A stretch of DNA of 64,000 nucleotides from Clostridiaceae bacterium. GTDB lineage: Bacteria; Bacillota; Clostridia; UBA1212; DUPL01. A model generated the notes under the pieces. The model was given only the letters and a program-made list of their open reading frames with translations, did no database searches and was not told the origin of the DNA. Both the position numbers and the translations under genes were made by a program. Positions 17,238-25,659 of the stretch are shown in pieces; the first letter of the stretch is position 1, and every line of letters starts with the position of its first letter. The DNA is taken from NCBI GenBank assembly GCA_012838385.1, contig DUPL01000121.1, forward strand, positions 1-64,000, given 5' to 3'.

Positions 17238-17621
17238 TTACTTAACCCTAAATATTGAACCCTCTCTAATATAACCCAGTTTCTCATAATATGAATCGAC
17301 ATCGCTCATAACATAGACCGGCTGATCAGGAAAGTCTTGGCATACCCGCTCCATTATGCATTTCCCAATCTTTCTTCCCCGATACGTTTTTCTGACCAGC
17401 AAATCATATATATAAACGCCAAATCCATCATCTTCACGACAGCGTGCATAACCGCACACAACATTCTCATCACAAGCAATATATGTGATGCTTGATTCAA
17501 GCGCCTTGATGTATTTGCTGCGGCCATTTTTGCCGTGATAATCTATCCATTCGTCACCCTCATCCATGAGCAAGTCAAAAAGCGCTTCTTCATCGGTTTT
17601 ACTGTAGTGCCTGATTTTCAT
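17238..17621 (-). CDS. GNAT-family N-acetyltransferase
   Basis: A 127-residue single-domain GNAT protein: IRHYSKTDEEALFDLL at the N-terminus, VCGYARCREDDG (strands 2-4), IYDLLVRKTYRGRKIGKCIMERV with the acetyl-CoA pyrophosphate loop R-G-R-K-I-G, and YYEKLGYIREGSIF at the end. The substrate is unknown. GGAGGAG precedes the ATG. It stands alone between the rpsB promoter region and the GH127-like gene. Confidence 0.88.
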   Translation of the reverse strand: MKIRHYSKTDEEALFDLLMDEGDEWIDYHGKNGRSKYIKALESSITYIACDENVVCGYARCREDDGFGVYIYDLLVRKTYRGRKIGKCIMERVCQDFPDQPVYVMSDVDSYYEKLGYIREGSIFRVK

Positions 17622-17711
17622 GGCGAAAACTCCTCCAGATGTGCAACATTAAAACACTATGTACCCATATTATACTATTTTTTTCATTGTGTTAATATTG
17701 TTTTGGTCAAA

Positions 17712-20390
17712 TCATTGCCAAGGCACATATACCGCATCTATTTCAGCAAACCCCGTGGACAAGTTGGTTTTTTGTATTGAAATTGCATGGGTACCTTCTG
17801 TTAGTGGAACAAAAACTTCAACATAAGTCTCATCATCAAAAACTCCCCATCCCAAATCCGTCTTCTTGTAATTGACAACTGCTGCCTTCTTTCCATTAAC
17901 AAACAAATCATGACTTGCATCTCCAAAAAATGCTGCATAGTATATTCTGAAACAATACATATTATTCTCAGAAACATGAATCTTAAAAGCTATTCCATCT
18001 CCAGCTTTATCAATTCCACCTACATGGCTTCCTCTATTATTGGCGTTTCCCAATACAATTGAATGTTCAGCCTCCCATCTGTATGCGAAAACTTCACTTT
18101 TTCCATCAAACTCAAGACTTTTTATCTTTACCGAAGACACATCTCCTTTAAACTCCACTCTGTTGTACATGTTTTGCATTATTGGAAGCGGCAGCGAGAA
18201 ATATTCCTCACCCTTGTATAAGGAAACACTATCAACAATTTCCCCATTTACAAGAACATCAATACTTGAATCCTTCTCCACATCGCACCTTATCAATCCT
18301 GTATATTTGCCAAGAGGCAATGCACCAAGCCTTGCATTTTCGTCATTTTTGTCAACAGGTGCAACCACAGTGTCAAAAACATTAAAATCGGGCTCATACA
18401 AAACCTTTTCTTTACCGTACCAGGGCATTAGTGAAGCCCTTAACCTGGCAAAACCATAAGGTATTAGTCTAATTTTAACCTCTTTGCCATGTTCCGAAAC
18501 AGGACTTATCGGCAATGTGGATGCACCCTTTATCCTGTCATCATATTCCCAGGACTCCACAATTGCTCCCTTTGCCTCAATTTCAATCGGAACACTGACT
18601 GATTTAAACACAAGATTGTCATAGTCATATCGTTTTTTTCTCTTTACCTTAAAACCTTCACTTAAATTCAGTGCATAGTTCCAATTGCTTTTTGGCGTTA
18701 TGTTGTAGGAAGAATACTTTTCAGGAATCTTCCAGTCGGTTGACACATAAGAAATCTTTTCCCAGTTTTCCTCGATAAACAAGCAGAAAACAAGAGGTCC
18801 GTATGTAACCCCAACACTGTTATTCTGCATGAACTTTGTCCTTATCTTCATCGGCAGTACGATCTTAACCTCGTCCCCGGACTTCCACTCTGCCTCAAGC
18901 CTTACAAATGAACCCTCTTTACAACTACCCTTGAAGTCTCCATTTACATATATTTTAGCTTCATCACACCATGAGGGAATCCTAATGTACAGAGGCCATG
19001 TCTCCTCGTTATCCGCCTCGATTTTTAATAATATGCTGTCTTCAAAAGGATAATTGGTTTTCTGCGTTATCATCACATTTGTATTATTACCAACCTGGGC
19101 TTTTACAGCATTTGGAGCATATGCAAACGCTAAAAGCCCGCTATCACTTGTTCTGAACCACAAGTTGGATGCAAAAAGCGGCCAACCCATATGGAAGTTG
19201 TGTATGCAGCAGGGATACCCGCCAGGTGTTCCATACACAGATCTGTCTCCACCGTCTGAAGAAAAGCCATGATACCCCAAGGTTGCTTCTATCTGATTCT
19301 GCATGGTGAAATATACCTGCCCAGTTATTTCTGGTGTAAGCTGTGACGGCAGTGCATTGAAGCAAACCTTTTCAAGGCTGTCGCCTATCCTTGGGTCTTT
19401 CAAATATCTGAATGCTACAATGTCGCTGAACATCTGCTCAACAACAGCACAGGTTTCCGTTCCTCTTGTCGCCTCAATATCTCCTGACATTTCATCACCA
19501 TTTGACATTCCATCTATTCTACCGCTAGTCCTGAACAGATTCCGAACTCCTGAATAATATGTATCCACATAAGTTTTATCTCCTGTCATTCCAAACATAA
19601 GCGGAAACAATTTAAAGCTTTGATGGGTGTTGACTATGTGTCCCCAATTCCCCTTTTCGTAGGCAGACTTCCAATTATCAGCCTGGTTATACAAAAGGTT
19701 GCACAAATCGACAAGGTACGATTCCTTCGTTTTATCATACAGCCATTTAGCCGCATATATGTTGTCACCAGCTCTAGCCTTTCCCCAATCCCTCAATGGA
19801 TCTTTCTTCAATGCATCCAGCTGGAATCTGAAATATGCATCCAAAAAGCCAATTACCCTTTCATCTTCTGTGGCATCATAATATTCTGTTAATGCTATAA
19901 GCATGGGCATCATTGCCCAGTAGTCAAAATCCGGCATGCCTGCCTTGGGTCCTGCCTGTCCATTATCAATCTGACTTTCTATCACCCAGTCTATCCACTT
20001 TTGCACTTTTTCTTTAAGTGAGTCATCATCAAGGGCGTATGCAAGATAAACAAGACCTCTTACGTAATACGGGCCTCTTTCCCAGCTTTCCCCACTACCT
20101 CCAAGCCAACCAGAACGATCATCTCCGGTGGTTTTCACATCCGGAGATATGTCCTCAAACTCTCCAGTAATATTCTTCTTCTGCAAAAGGAGCTGGTTTA
20201 AAAGCCAGCCCTTTGCCTCAATATCGCCCAAAGGAATGGGCGAAAGCACTATACTATCCAAATTATGCATGGAAAAACTAACCTCTCTATTGTCTTTATT
20301 TATAAACAAGACCAAAATCAAGGATACACTTAAAACACAGATTATCAAAACTAAAAGAGTTTTAGTTTTTATGCCCTTTTTTTTTAACAA
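17712..20390 (-). CDS. Membrane-anchored GH127-like glycosidase with C-terminal CBM
   Basis: An 892-residue protein starting at TTG. Residues 11-31 are a signal anchor, 45 to about 620 an (alpha/alpha)6 domain of the DUF1680/GH127 type, and 765-892 a CBM6/35-like beta-sandwich (EAEHSIVLGN, FRIYYAAFFGDASHDLFVNG, GFAEIDAVYV). E312 and C314 in GTETC and the pair C394-C395 in YPCC correspond in spacing to the Glu-Cys-Cys-Cys zinc site of GH127 beta-L-arabinofuranosidases, where one cysteine is the nucleophile. Activity on arabinan-like plant glycans outside the cell is likely. There is no clear Shine-Dalgarno; the start overlaps the preceding CBM gene by 29 bp around an A9 run. A fused product is possible. 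Confidence 0.8.
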   Translation of the reverse strand: MLKKKGIKTKTLLVLIICVLSVSLILVLFINKDNREVSFSMHNLDSIVLSPIPLGDIEAKGWLLNQLLLQKKNITGEFEDISPDVKTTGDDRSGWLGGSGESWERGPYYVRGLVYLAYALDDDSLKEKVQKWIDWVIESQIDNGQAGPKAGMPDFDYWAMMPMLIALTEYYDATEDERVIGFLDAYFRFQLDALKKDPLRDWGKARAGDNIYAAKWLYDKTKESYLVDLCNLLYNQADNWKSAYEKGNWGHIVNTHQSFKLFPLMFGMTGDKTYVDTYYSGVRNLFRTSGRIDGMSNGDEMSGDIEATRGTETCAVVEQMFSDIVAFRYLKDPRIGDSLEKVCFNALPSQLTPEITGQVYFTMQNQIEATLGYHGFSSDGGDRSVYGTPGGYPCCIHNFHMGWPLFASNLWFRTSDSGLLAFAYAPNAVKAQVGNNTNVMITQKTNYPFEDSILLKIEADNEETWPLYIRIPSWCDEAKIYVNGDFKGSCKEGSFVRLEAEWKSGDEVKIVLPMKIRTKFMQNNSVGVTYGPLVFCLFIEENWEKISYVSTDWKIPEKYSSYNITPKSNWNYALNLSEGFKVKRKKRYDYDNLVFKSVSVPIEIEAKGAIVESWEYDDRIKGASTLPISPVSEHGKEVKIRLIPYGFARLRASLMPWYGKEKVLYEPDFNVFDTVVAPVDKNDENARLGALPLGKYTGLIRCDVEKDSSIDVLVNGEIVDSVSLYKGEEYFSLPLPIMQNMYNRVEFKGDVSSVKIKSLEFDGKSEVFAYRWEAEHSIVLGNANNRGSHVGGIDKAGDGIAFKIHVSENNMYCFRIYYAAFFGDASHDLFVNGKKAAVVNYKKTDLGWGVFDDETYVEVFVPLTEGTHAISIQKTNLSTGFAEIDAVYVPWQ

Positions 20391-21012
20391 TAAGGACTAT
20401 CACGAGAGCAGCCAAAACAACAACTGCAGCAGGAACTACAACGAACAAAGTATTGAAGGAATCTTTTTCCTCAGTAGTGGTTTCCTGTGTTTTTGTAGGT
20501 TTGGGCGCTTCTGTTTTAGTTGGAATTGGCGTTTCTGTTGGTTCCGGTGTAGGCTCCGGAGTGTACAAAGTAACGGGAATAAGTCTGATTGCGTCCAGTT
20601 CTGCAAACCCTTCATCCTCTTCCGTTTTTTCAAGCCTTAATGTACATACACCTGTCGGAAGTGTAACTTCTGTTTCCACATATACATCTTCTGAAAAGGT
20701 AGACCAACCCAGTTCAGACTGAGGATACATTATCCTTTCAATCTCCTCATCGTCAATAAATAGTGTGTGGGAATTGTTTCCCTCAAGGGCCGCCGCATAG
20801 TAGATTCTCAGCTTGTAAACACCCGGAGCGGTTGTCTCATCAAGAATAAATTCAACATATGCACCTGCATTGTCTATCTGCGCTACATGATCACCAGCAT
20901 TGTTGCACATATAAATAGAAGCCAGTTCCGCCTCATACCTGTCTCCTTCTTCTGCATGGGCCAGAATTGAAAACATAAGGATTGCAATAATAAGTACAAC
21001 TATCCTTTTCAT
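20362..21012 (-). CDS. Cell-surface carbohydrate-binding protein with C-terminal anchor
   Basis: A 216-residue protein: signal peptide (1-20), a CBM6/35-like domain (24-148), a Pro/Thr/Glu linker of TPEPTPEP type (150-180), one transmembrane helix (about 188-208) and a KKKGHKN tail. Its CBM is clearly paralogous to the C-terminal domain of the downstream GH127-like enzyme; both share the RIYYAA, LGW and GFAE(L/I)DA motifs. No catalytic domain is present. It probably holds plant polysaccharide at the surface for the neighbouring enzyme. GGAGGTGTT precedes the ATG. The last codons read through nine consecutive A before GGG, and the downstream gene uses the same bases in another frame. Confidence 0.82.
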   Translation of the reverse strand: MKRIVVLIIAILMFSILAHAEEGDRYEAELASIYMCNNAGDHVAQIDNAGAYVEFILDETTAPGVYKLRIYYAAALEGNNSHTLFIDDEEIERIMYPQSELGWSTFSEDVYVETEVTLPTGVCTLRLEKTEEDEGFAELDAIRLIPVTLYTPEPTPEPTETPIPTKTEAPKPTKTQETTTEEKDSFNTLFVVVPAAVVVLAALVIVLIVKKKGHKN

Positions 21013-21074
21013 TTATCAACACCTCCATCAACTTATGTTAATTCTAGCATTAATTCATTCTTCATGAAACTGCA

Positions 21075-21100
21075 GAAATTGGGAAAAATCGTGCAATTTC
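21075..21100. repeat. Inverted repeat upstream of the CBM gene
   Basis: GAAATTG at 21075-21081 and CAATTTC at 21094-21100 form a perfect 7-bp inverted repeat with 12-bp spacing, about 65-90 bp before the CBM gene. The gene's likely -10 (minus-strand TAGAAT, near 21037) lacks a good -35, which fits an activator-dependent promoter. The adjacent AraC-type regulator is the natural candidate to bind here; this is inference. Confidence 0.4.
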
Positions 21101-21107
21101 CGAACAG

Positions 21108-21905
21108 TTACATGTTTCTTGACATGCTTCTCCACTTGGAAGGCGCCATATTAAATGCCTTAACAAAATTCCTGTAAAATACTGAAACGTCCCCAAATCC
21201 CACATCGTAAGCTATTTTCTCAATGGAATAGTCCGTAGTACATAGTAATTTGCATGCCATCTCAAGTCTGATTTTTGCAAGATACTCAAGAGGTGCTATA
21301 CCATATCTTTTTTTGAATATGCTTCTTGTGTAATCCTCGGAGAAGTTGACAAGCTCTGACAAAGTTTTGAGAGTTATGTGTGATTGATAATTCTTTCTCA
21401 TGTAATCGAGCAAAACCGTACCTGCATTGCATTTGGGCTGTTCTATCTCATTTTCATAAAAGAACTGCAAGAAATCAAGAAACAGAGACTGCACTTCCAA
21501 AATGTCACTTGCACTGTCTAGATGAGCATAAGCAATTCTATCAAGATAGTTTCTATATACATGAACTTTACACTTTCCTCTTGTTGGCAGTATCAAGGTC
21601 TTTGCAGGAAAATATCCGGTATAATCAGAAACTTCCTGGGTGAAGTGGATGTAATAATATTTGGGGGTTTTACTGGGCCTCAAAGCGCTTTGATAGATGT
21701 TTGGTCTTTGTATGTAGAATTCGTCCTTGTTAAGTTCCACCTCTCTGCCGTTTTCAGTAAAATACAATTTTCCTTCCACCATTATTATTAAAATATACTC
21801 CATGTTTTTTCTTGTAATGTGCCACTCTCCCTCTTCAAACTCCCGAAAGGCAGATATCCTGAACATGGGATATGGGGGAATCTCAAGTTGTATAATATTT
21901 TCCAT
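21108..21905 (-). CDS. AraC-family transcriptional regulator
   Basis: A 265-residue regulator. Residues 1-160 are a cupin-like effector domain (WHITRKNMEYILIIMVEGKLYFTENGREVELNKDEF), 165-265 the double helix-turn-helix domain (HITLKTLSELVNFSEDYTRSIFKKRYG and YSIEKIAYDVGFGDVSVFYRNFVKAF). Such proteins sense sugars and activate neighbouring catabolic genes. The ATG at 21905 follows GGAGGAAATGT. It lies directly upstream of the CBM and GH127-like genes and divergent from the CBM9-like gene, so it probably controls both. Confidence 0.9.
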   Translation of the reverse strand: MENIIQLEIPPYPMFRISAFREFEEGEWHITRKNMEYILIIMVEGKLYFTENGREVELNKDEFYIQRPNIYQSALRPSKTPKYYYIHFTQEVSDYTGYFPAKTLILPTRGKCKVHVYRNYLDRIAYAHLDSASDILEVQSLFLDFLQFFYENEIEQPKCNAGTVLLDYMRKNYQSHITLKTLSELVNFSEDYTRSIFKKRYGIAPLEYLAKIRLEMACKLLCTTDYSIEKIAYDVGFGDVSVFYRNFVKAFNMAPSKWRSMSRNM

Positions 21906-21986
21906 ACATTTCCTCCAATGTTCCGAATTATATACATTTCTTTTTAATATTATACCATATTCTTTCATATTTTTTGTCATAGCATG

Positions 21987-22015
21987 TTTACATTTCCATC
22001 ATTATAACATATAAT
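21987..22015 (+). promoter_or_regulatory. Promoter of the CBM9-like surface protein gene
   Basis: TTTACA at 21987-21992, a 17-bp spacer and TATAAT at 22010-22015. On the opposite strand extended -10 boxes (TGGTATAAT) serve the AraC gene. Confidence 0.7.
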
Positions 22016-22048
22016 CTAACTGTTAATACCGATATGGAAGAGATACAT

Positions 22049-22915
22049 ATGAAAAGAGCTGTTGTATTTCTTGTAATCTTGCTGGTCCTTGTGCAGTTTG
22101 CTATTGCAGTAAATGCAAATGAAATTCTGCCAGCAACAGTGAACGCTCTTAAGTTTGACGCAGAACCTACCTTTGACGGTGTCATCACCGAAGAGGAATG
22201 GGGAGAGCCTACACTGAAGGATGTTGTCAATGGTAATCCTGAGCAGGTATTTTTAACCGCAGGCGCTCCAGAACTTACTTGGACAGCCTGGCTCAGATGG
22301 GACTCCAACTATTTCTATCTGGCACTGCAAACACCTGACACCAAACACTCCAACAGACAGGAAGGTGCAAATCTTTGGGGTGGAGACTGTGTTCAGCTAA
22401 AGCTTGATCCTTTAGGAAATTGGCAGAGCCAGGGACAATCCGACAAAACGTACAAATCCGACAAGGCTGTAGACGTTGTTTTTGCTCTCAACAGCAAAAT
22501 CAATCAAAGCGTGAGCCATTGCTGGAACGAAGGCAAAAATGTTATAGAAGGCGCAAAAGTCGCCGTAAAACATGAAAACAACATGACCTCCTACGAGATT
22601 GCAATTCCATGGGCTTTTCTGGAGGTCGAGGTCGAAGCTGGCGATGATATAGGACTTGCCATAGGGCGTCTGTCTGCTTCAAACGACTCCGATGATCCAA
22701 ACCAGGCTTATGACGGATGCCTTGAATGGGGCTCCGGCACTATATTGAACCGTACCGATCCAGCCGCCTGCGGAACCAACAAGGTAGTCCTGTCAAGCGA
22801 CAAGGCAGTTGAACCAAATGTTCCAACCGGCGATTCTGCAGCATTCGCTCAAGCCATCATATTCTTCGTGTTGGCAAGCGTCCTTTTTATTGCAAAGAGA
22901 AAAGTAAAGGTATAA
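22049..22915 (+). CDS. Surface protein with CBM9-like domain and possible sortase signal
   Basis: A 288-residue secreted protein: signal peptide (1-24), a CBM9-like/DOMON-type sandwich (about 33-240; FDGVITEEEWGEP, NYFYLALQTPD, DCVQLKLDPLG, YEIAIPWAFLEVE, EWGSG), and a C-terminal NVPTGDSA followed by a hydrophobic stretch and KRKVKV. CBM9 domains bind ends of cellulose/xylan chains and occur fused to GH10 enzymes; here the domain is alone. The tail has the plan of a cell-wall sorting signal. GGAAGAG lies six bases before the ATG. It diverges from the AraC gene and probably belongs to the same regulon. Confidence 0.8.
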   Translation: MKRAVVFLVILLVLVQFAIAVNANEILPATVNALKFDAEPTFDGVITEEEWGEPTLKDVVNGNPEQVFLTAGAPELTWTAWLRWDSNYFYLALQTPDTKHSNRQEGANLWGGDCVQLKLDPLGNWQSQGQSDKTYKSDKAVDVVFALNSKINQSVSHCWNEGKNVIEGAKVAVKHENNMTSYEIAIPWAFLEVEVEAGDDIGLAIGRLSASNDSDDPNQAYDGCLEWGSGTILNRTDPAACGTNKVVLSSDKAVEPNVPTGDSAAFAQAIIFFVLASVLFIAKRKVKV

Positions 22916-22923
22916 CTTCTTTT

Positions 22924-22950
22924 AAGAGCTGTTAAAAACAGCTCTTTTTC
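22924..22950 (+). terminator. Intrinsic terminator after the CBM9-like gene
   Basis: A perfect 10-bp stem (AAGAGCTGTT at 22924-22933 with AACAGCTCTT at 22937-22946), a three-base loop and a T-run on the plus strand. Confidence 0.88.
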
Positions 22951-22953
22951 TTG

Positions 22954-23673
22954 TTATTTATTCTTCTTGCCATATATGTAAAACACAATACCCAGCACCA
23001 ACAAACAGACAACGGATACAACAAACAAGGGAGAGTCCGGCGTCCTTACAGCAGACCCTGCCAAGGTTATTAATATGGCTTTTGGAAGAAGTCCCGCCAT
23101 TGAATAAATCAAATACTTTTTGAATTCCAGACCCATGGCAGACAAATACACACTCGTTATACCTATTGGAGGCACTCCAATAAACCGCATTAGAAATATG
23201 TTCATTCGACTGTTGTGAATGTTTTTAAGCCTTTCCAACAACCTACCCTCGTCATCAATGCGCAGTACAAGCCTTTCAACATATACCCTGCCTAAAAACT
23301 TACCCATTATGAAATTTATTGAAAGTTCCAAAAACAACCCGGCAACAAGTACAATCATCGCAACAGGCATGCTGAACAGCAAACCTACAAACCCATAAAT
23401 CAATACTGGTGAGATAACAAACAAAGTCAGCGCTTTGAATGCATAGAATCCAAGCGTAATTATTATCGTATCAATATAACTTTCGTTGAACTCTGCGAAG
23501 GATTCAGAATCAAACCTCATGCTCAATGTATGGATGAACACACCCGCAAGGATAAGAGTAATAAAAAGTGGAATTAAACCCACAAGCTCCCGCTTCTTTA
23601 TTCTTCTTCTCATCCTTTTCAGTTTCTTGTACATCCTGTCCATATCTTTCATGAAGTCGTCTTTGTCCTGCAT
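22954..23673 (-). CDS. VTT-domain (TVP38/TMEM64) membrane protein
   Basis: About 239 residues with a charged N-terminal tail (KKLKRMRRRIKKRE) and five or six membrane helices. The VTT/DedA-like core is seen in LVISPVLIYGFVGLLFSMPVAMIVLVAGLFL, SINFIMGKFLGRVYVERL and the motif FLMRFIGVPPIGITSVYLSAMG (residues about 162-185). The family may move lipids across the membrane; in this branch function is unknown. The start could be ATG 23673 or the GTG two codons earlier; AAGGAC suits either. Confidence 0.8.
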   Translation of the reverse strand: MQDKDDFMKDMDRMYKKLKRMRRRIKKRELVGLIPLFITLILAGVFIHTLSMRFDSESFAEFNESYIDTIIITLGFYAFKALTLFVISPVLIYGFVGLLFSMPVAMIVLVAGLFLELSINFIMGKFLGRVYVERLVLRIDDEGRLLERLKNIHNSRMNIFLMRFIGVPPIGITSVYLSAMGLEFKKYLIYSMAGLLPKAILITLAGSAVRTPDSPLFVVSVVCLLVLGIVFYIYGKKNK

Positions 23674-23732
23674 TCGCACACCCGTCCTTGAAAGTAATCA
23701 ATAACTAATATATGACAGGACAAGAATTATAT

Positions 23733-23763
23733 GATAAAAGCCACAGACATTGTCTGTGGCTTT
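23733..23763 (-). terminator. Intrinsic terminator of pckG
   Basis: AAAGCCACAGACA (23737-23749) and TGTCTGTGGCTTT (23751-23763) form a long perfect hairpin; on the minus strand it ends in TTTTATC, 17 bases past the pckG stop codon. Confidence 0.85.
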
Positions 23764-23779
23764 AAAACTTAATTTATTG

Positions 23780-25537
23780 TTACAGGTTGTTGATTCTTTC
23801 TTTTTGAGCTTCAAATTGATTTCTAACTTCAACAGGAAGCTTGTCGAACTTGCCAAGATGCTCTTCCTGACTCTTGAGCTCCTCTATCCAGTCTTCCTTG
23901 TTGACGTCAAGAATGCTCTTAAGTGTATCAAGATCAACATCAGTGCCTTCCAGATCGATATCTCCTGGGTTTGGCAGATATCCTATAGGAGTCTTGACAG
24001 CGTCCGCCTTGTCATTGCATCTGTCCAGTATCCAGAGTAGTACTCTGAGGTTGTCACCGAATCCAGGCCAGATGAACTTGCCTTCGTCATCAAGTCTAAA
24101 CCAGTTAACATTGAAAATCTTTGGCGGATTTGGAATCTTCCTGCCCATTTCAATCCAATGCTGGAAGTACTCGCCCATATTGTATCCGCAGAATGGCAGC
24201 ATTGCCATAGGATCTCTTCTAACAACTCCAACCTTGCCTGTTGCAGCAGCGGTTGTCTCGGATGCCATGGTTGCACCTACGTATACACCATGCTCCCAAT
24301 CAAAGGACTGGTATACGAGCGGAGCAAGTTTTGCACGACGTCCGCCAAATACGATAGCCGAAATGGGCACACCGTTTGGATCCTCGAACTTGTCAGAAAT
24401 GCACGGGCACTGTTTTGCAGGTGCTGTAAATCTTGAGTTTGGATGTGCAGCTTTGGCATCCATGTCCGGCGTCCATGGATTGCCTCTCCAATCAAGCGCT
24501 TTTTCTGGTGCGGGAACACCCATGCCTTCCCACCATACTTCCTTGTTTTCCGTCAATGCAACGTTTGTAAATATTGTATTCTTTTTTGTGGTCAGAAGCG
24601 CATTTGGATTGGACTTCATGCTGGTTCCAGGAGCAACGCCAAAGAAACCTGCTTCCGGGTTGATTGCCCAGAGTCTTCCGTCCTTGCCAATTCTGAGCCA
24701 CGCAATATCGTCACCTACTGTCCAGACTTTGTAACCTGCCTTCTTGTACTTCTCAGGTGGAATCAACATCGCAAGGTTTGTTTTACCGCATGCGCTTGGG
24801 AAAGCAGCTGCAATATACTCTACCTTTCCATTTGGATCCTCTATTCCAAGAATAAGCATGTGCTCTGCCATCCATCCTTCTCTTCTGCCCAGAGCGCTGG
24901 CTATACGAAGTGCAAAGCACTTCTTACCCAGGAGAACATTTCCGCCGTAGCCGGAACCTATGGACCAGATTGCATTATCCTCTGGGAAGTGGCATATGAA
25001 TCTCTTCTCTGGATCCAACTCTCCCTTGGAATGGAGTCCTTTAACAAAATCATTGGAATCGCCAAGGAAATCCATTGCAATTTTTCCTATGCGAGTCATT
25101 ATTCTCATATTCAAAACAACATAAATACTGTCTGTAATCTCGATACCAACTTTGCTGAATTCAGAACCTGGAGGTCCCATCAAGTATGGGATAACATACA
25201 TTGTCCTACCCTTCATTGAACCATTGAACAAATTGCCTAGTCTTGCATAAGCGTAGCTTTTCTCCATCCAATTGTTAGTAGGACCTGCATTTTCCTTTTT
25301 TGAGGTACAAATGAAAGTAAGATGTTCCACGCGGGCAACATCATTTTCCGCAGTTCTATGATAATAGCATCCGGGATATGTTTCTTGGTTAAGTTCGACA
25401 AGCTCTCCTGTAGACAAAGCCTGTTTTGTAAGTCTGTCTTTTTCTTCTTCGGAGCCATCGATCCACACAATTTCATCGGGTTGTGTCAATTGAGCCATCT
25501 GCTCTACCCATTCATTTACATATTTGTTGTTATACAT
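23780..25537 (-). CDS. pckG: Phosphoenolpyruvate carboxykinase (GTP)
   Basis: A 585-residue GTP-dependent PEPCK. The P-loop is in AAFPSACGKTNLAMLIPP (about residues 262-279); WTVGDDIAWLR, EAGFFGVAPGT, NVALT, IVFGGRRA and GYNMGEYFQHWIEMG are all typical of the GTP class rather than the ATP class. It interconverts oxaloacetate and PEP with GTP/GDP; in cellulolytic clostridia it contributes to the glycolytic malate shunt. AGAGGTAG precedes the ATG. It is monocistronic, with a TTGTAT-16-TATAAT promoter and a terminator. Confidence 0.97.
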   Translation of the reverse strand: MYNNKYVNEWVEQMAQLTQPDEIVWIDGSEEEKDRLTKQALSTGELVELNQETYPGCYYHRTAENDVARVEHLTFICTSKKENAGPTNNWMEKSYAYARLGNLFNGSMKGRTMYVIPYLMGPPGSEFSKVGIEITDSIYVVLNMRIMTRIGKIAMDFLGDSNDFVKGLHSKGELDPEKRFICHFPEDNAIWSIGSGYGGNVLLGKKCFALRIASALGRREGWMAEHMLILGIEDPNGKVEYIAAAFPSACGKTNLAMLIPPEKYKKAGYKVWTVGDDIAWLRIGKDGRLWAINPEAGFFGVAPGTSMKSNPNALLTTKKNTIFTNVALTENKEVWWEGMGVPAPEKALDWRGNPWTPDMDAKAAHPNSRFTAPAKQCPCISDKFEDPNGVPISAIVFGGRRAKLAPLVYQSFDWEHGVYVGATMASETTAAATGKVGVVRRDPMAMLPFCGYNMGEYFQHWIEMGRKIPNPPKIFNVNWFRLDDEGKFIWPGFGDNLRVLLWILDRCNDKADAVKTPIGYLPNPGDIDLEGTDVDLDTLKSILDVNKEDWIEELKSQEEHLGKFDKLPVEVRNQFEAQKERINNL

Positions 25538-25589
25538 ATTTCTACCTCTTTCTGAGCATTAAAATTTTATAAATAAAAATGCCTATTTT

Positions 25590-25617
25590 ATTATATCTTA
25601 TTAGCAATAAAATACAA
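25590..25617 (-). promoter_or_regulatory. Probable promoter of pckG
   Basis: Minus-strand TTGTAT at 25612-25617 and TATAAT at 25590-25595, 16 bp apart, about 50 bp before the pckG start. Confidence 0.5.
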
Positions 25618-25659
25618 TAATAAGGAATTAAAATAACTTATAACATTTTATTAACTTTT

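Noticed and set aside
23874-24734. 286-codon open frame on the plus strand
   Set aside because: It is the antisense shadow of pckG, whose motifs and codon pattern are unambiguous.
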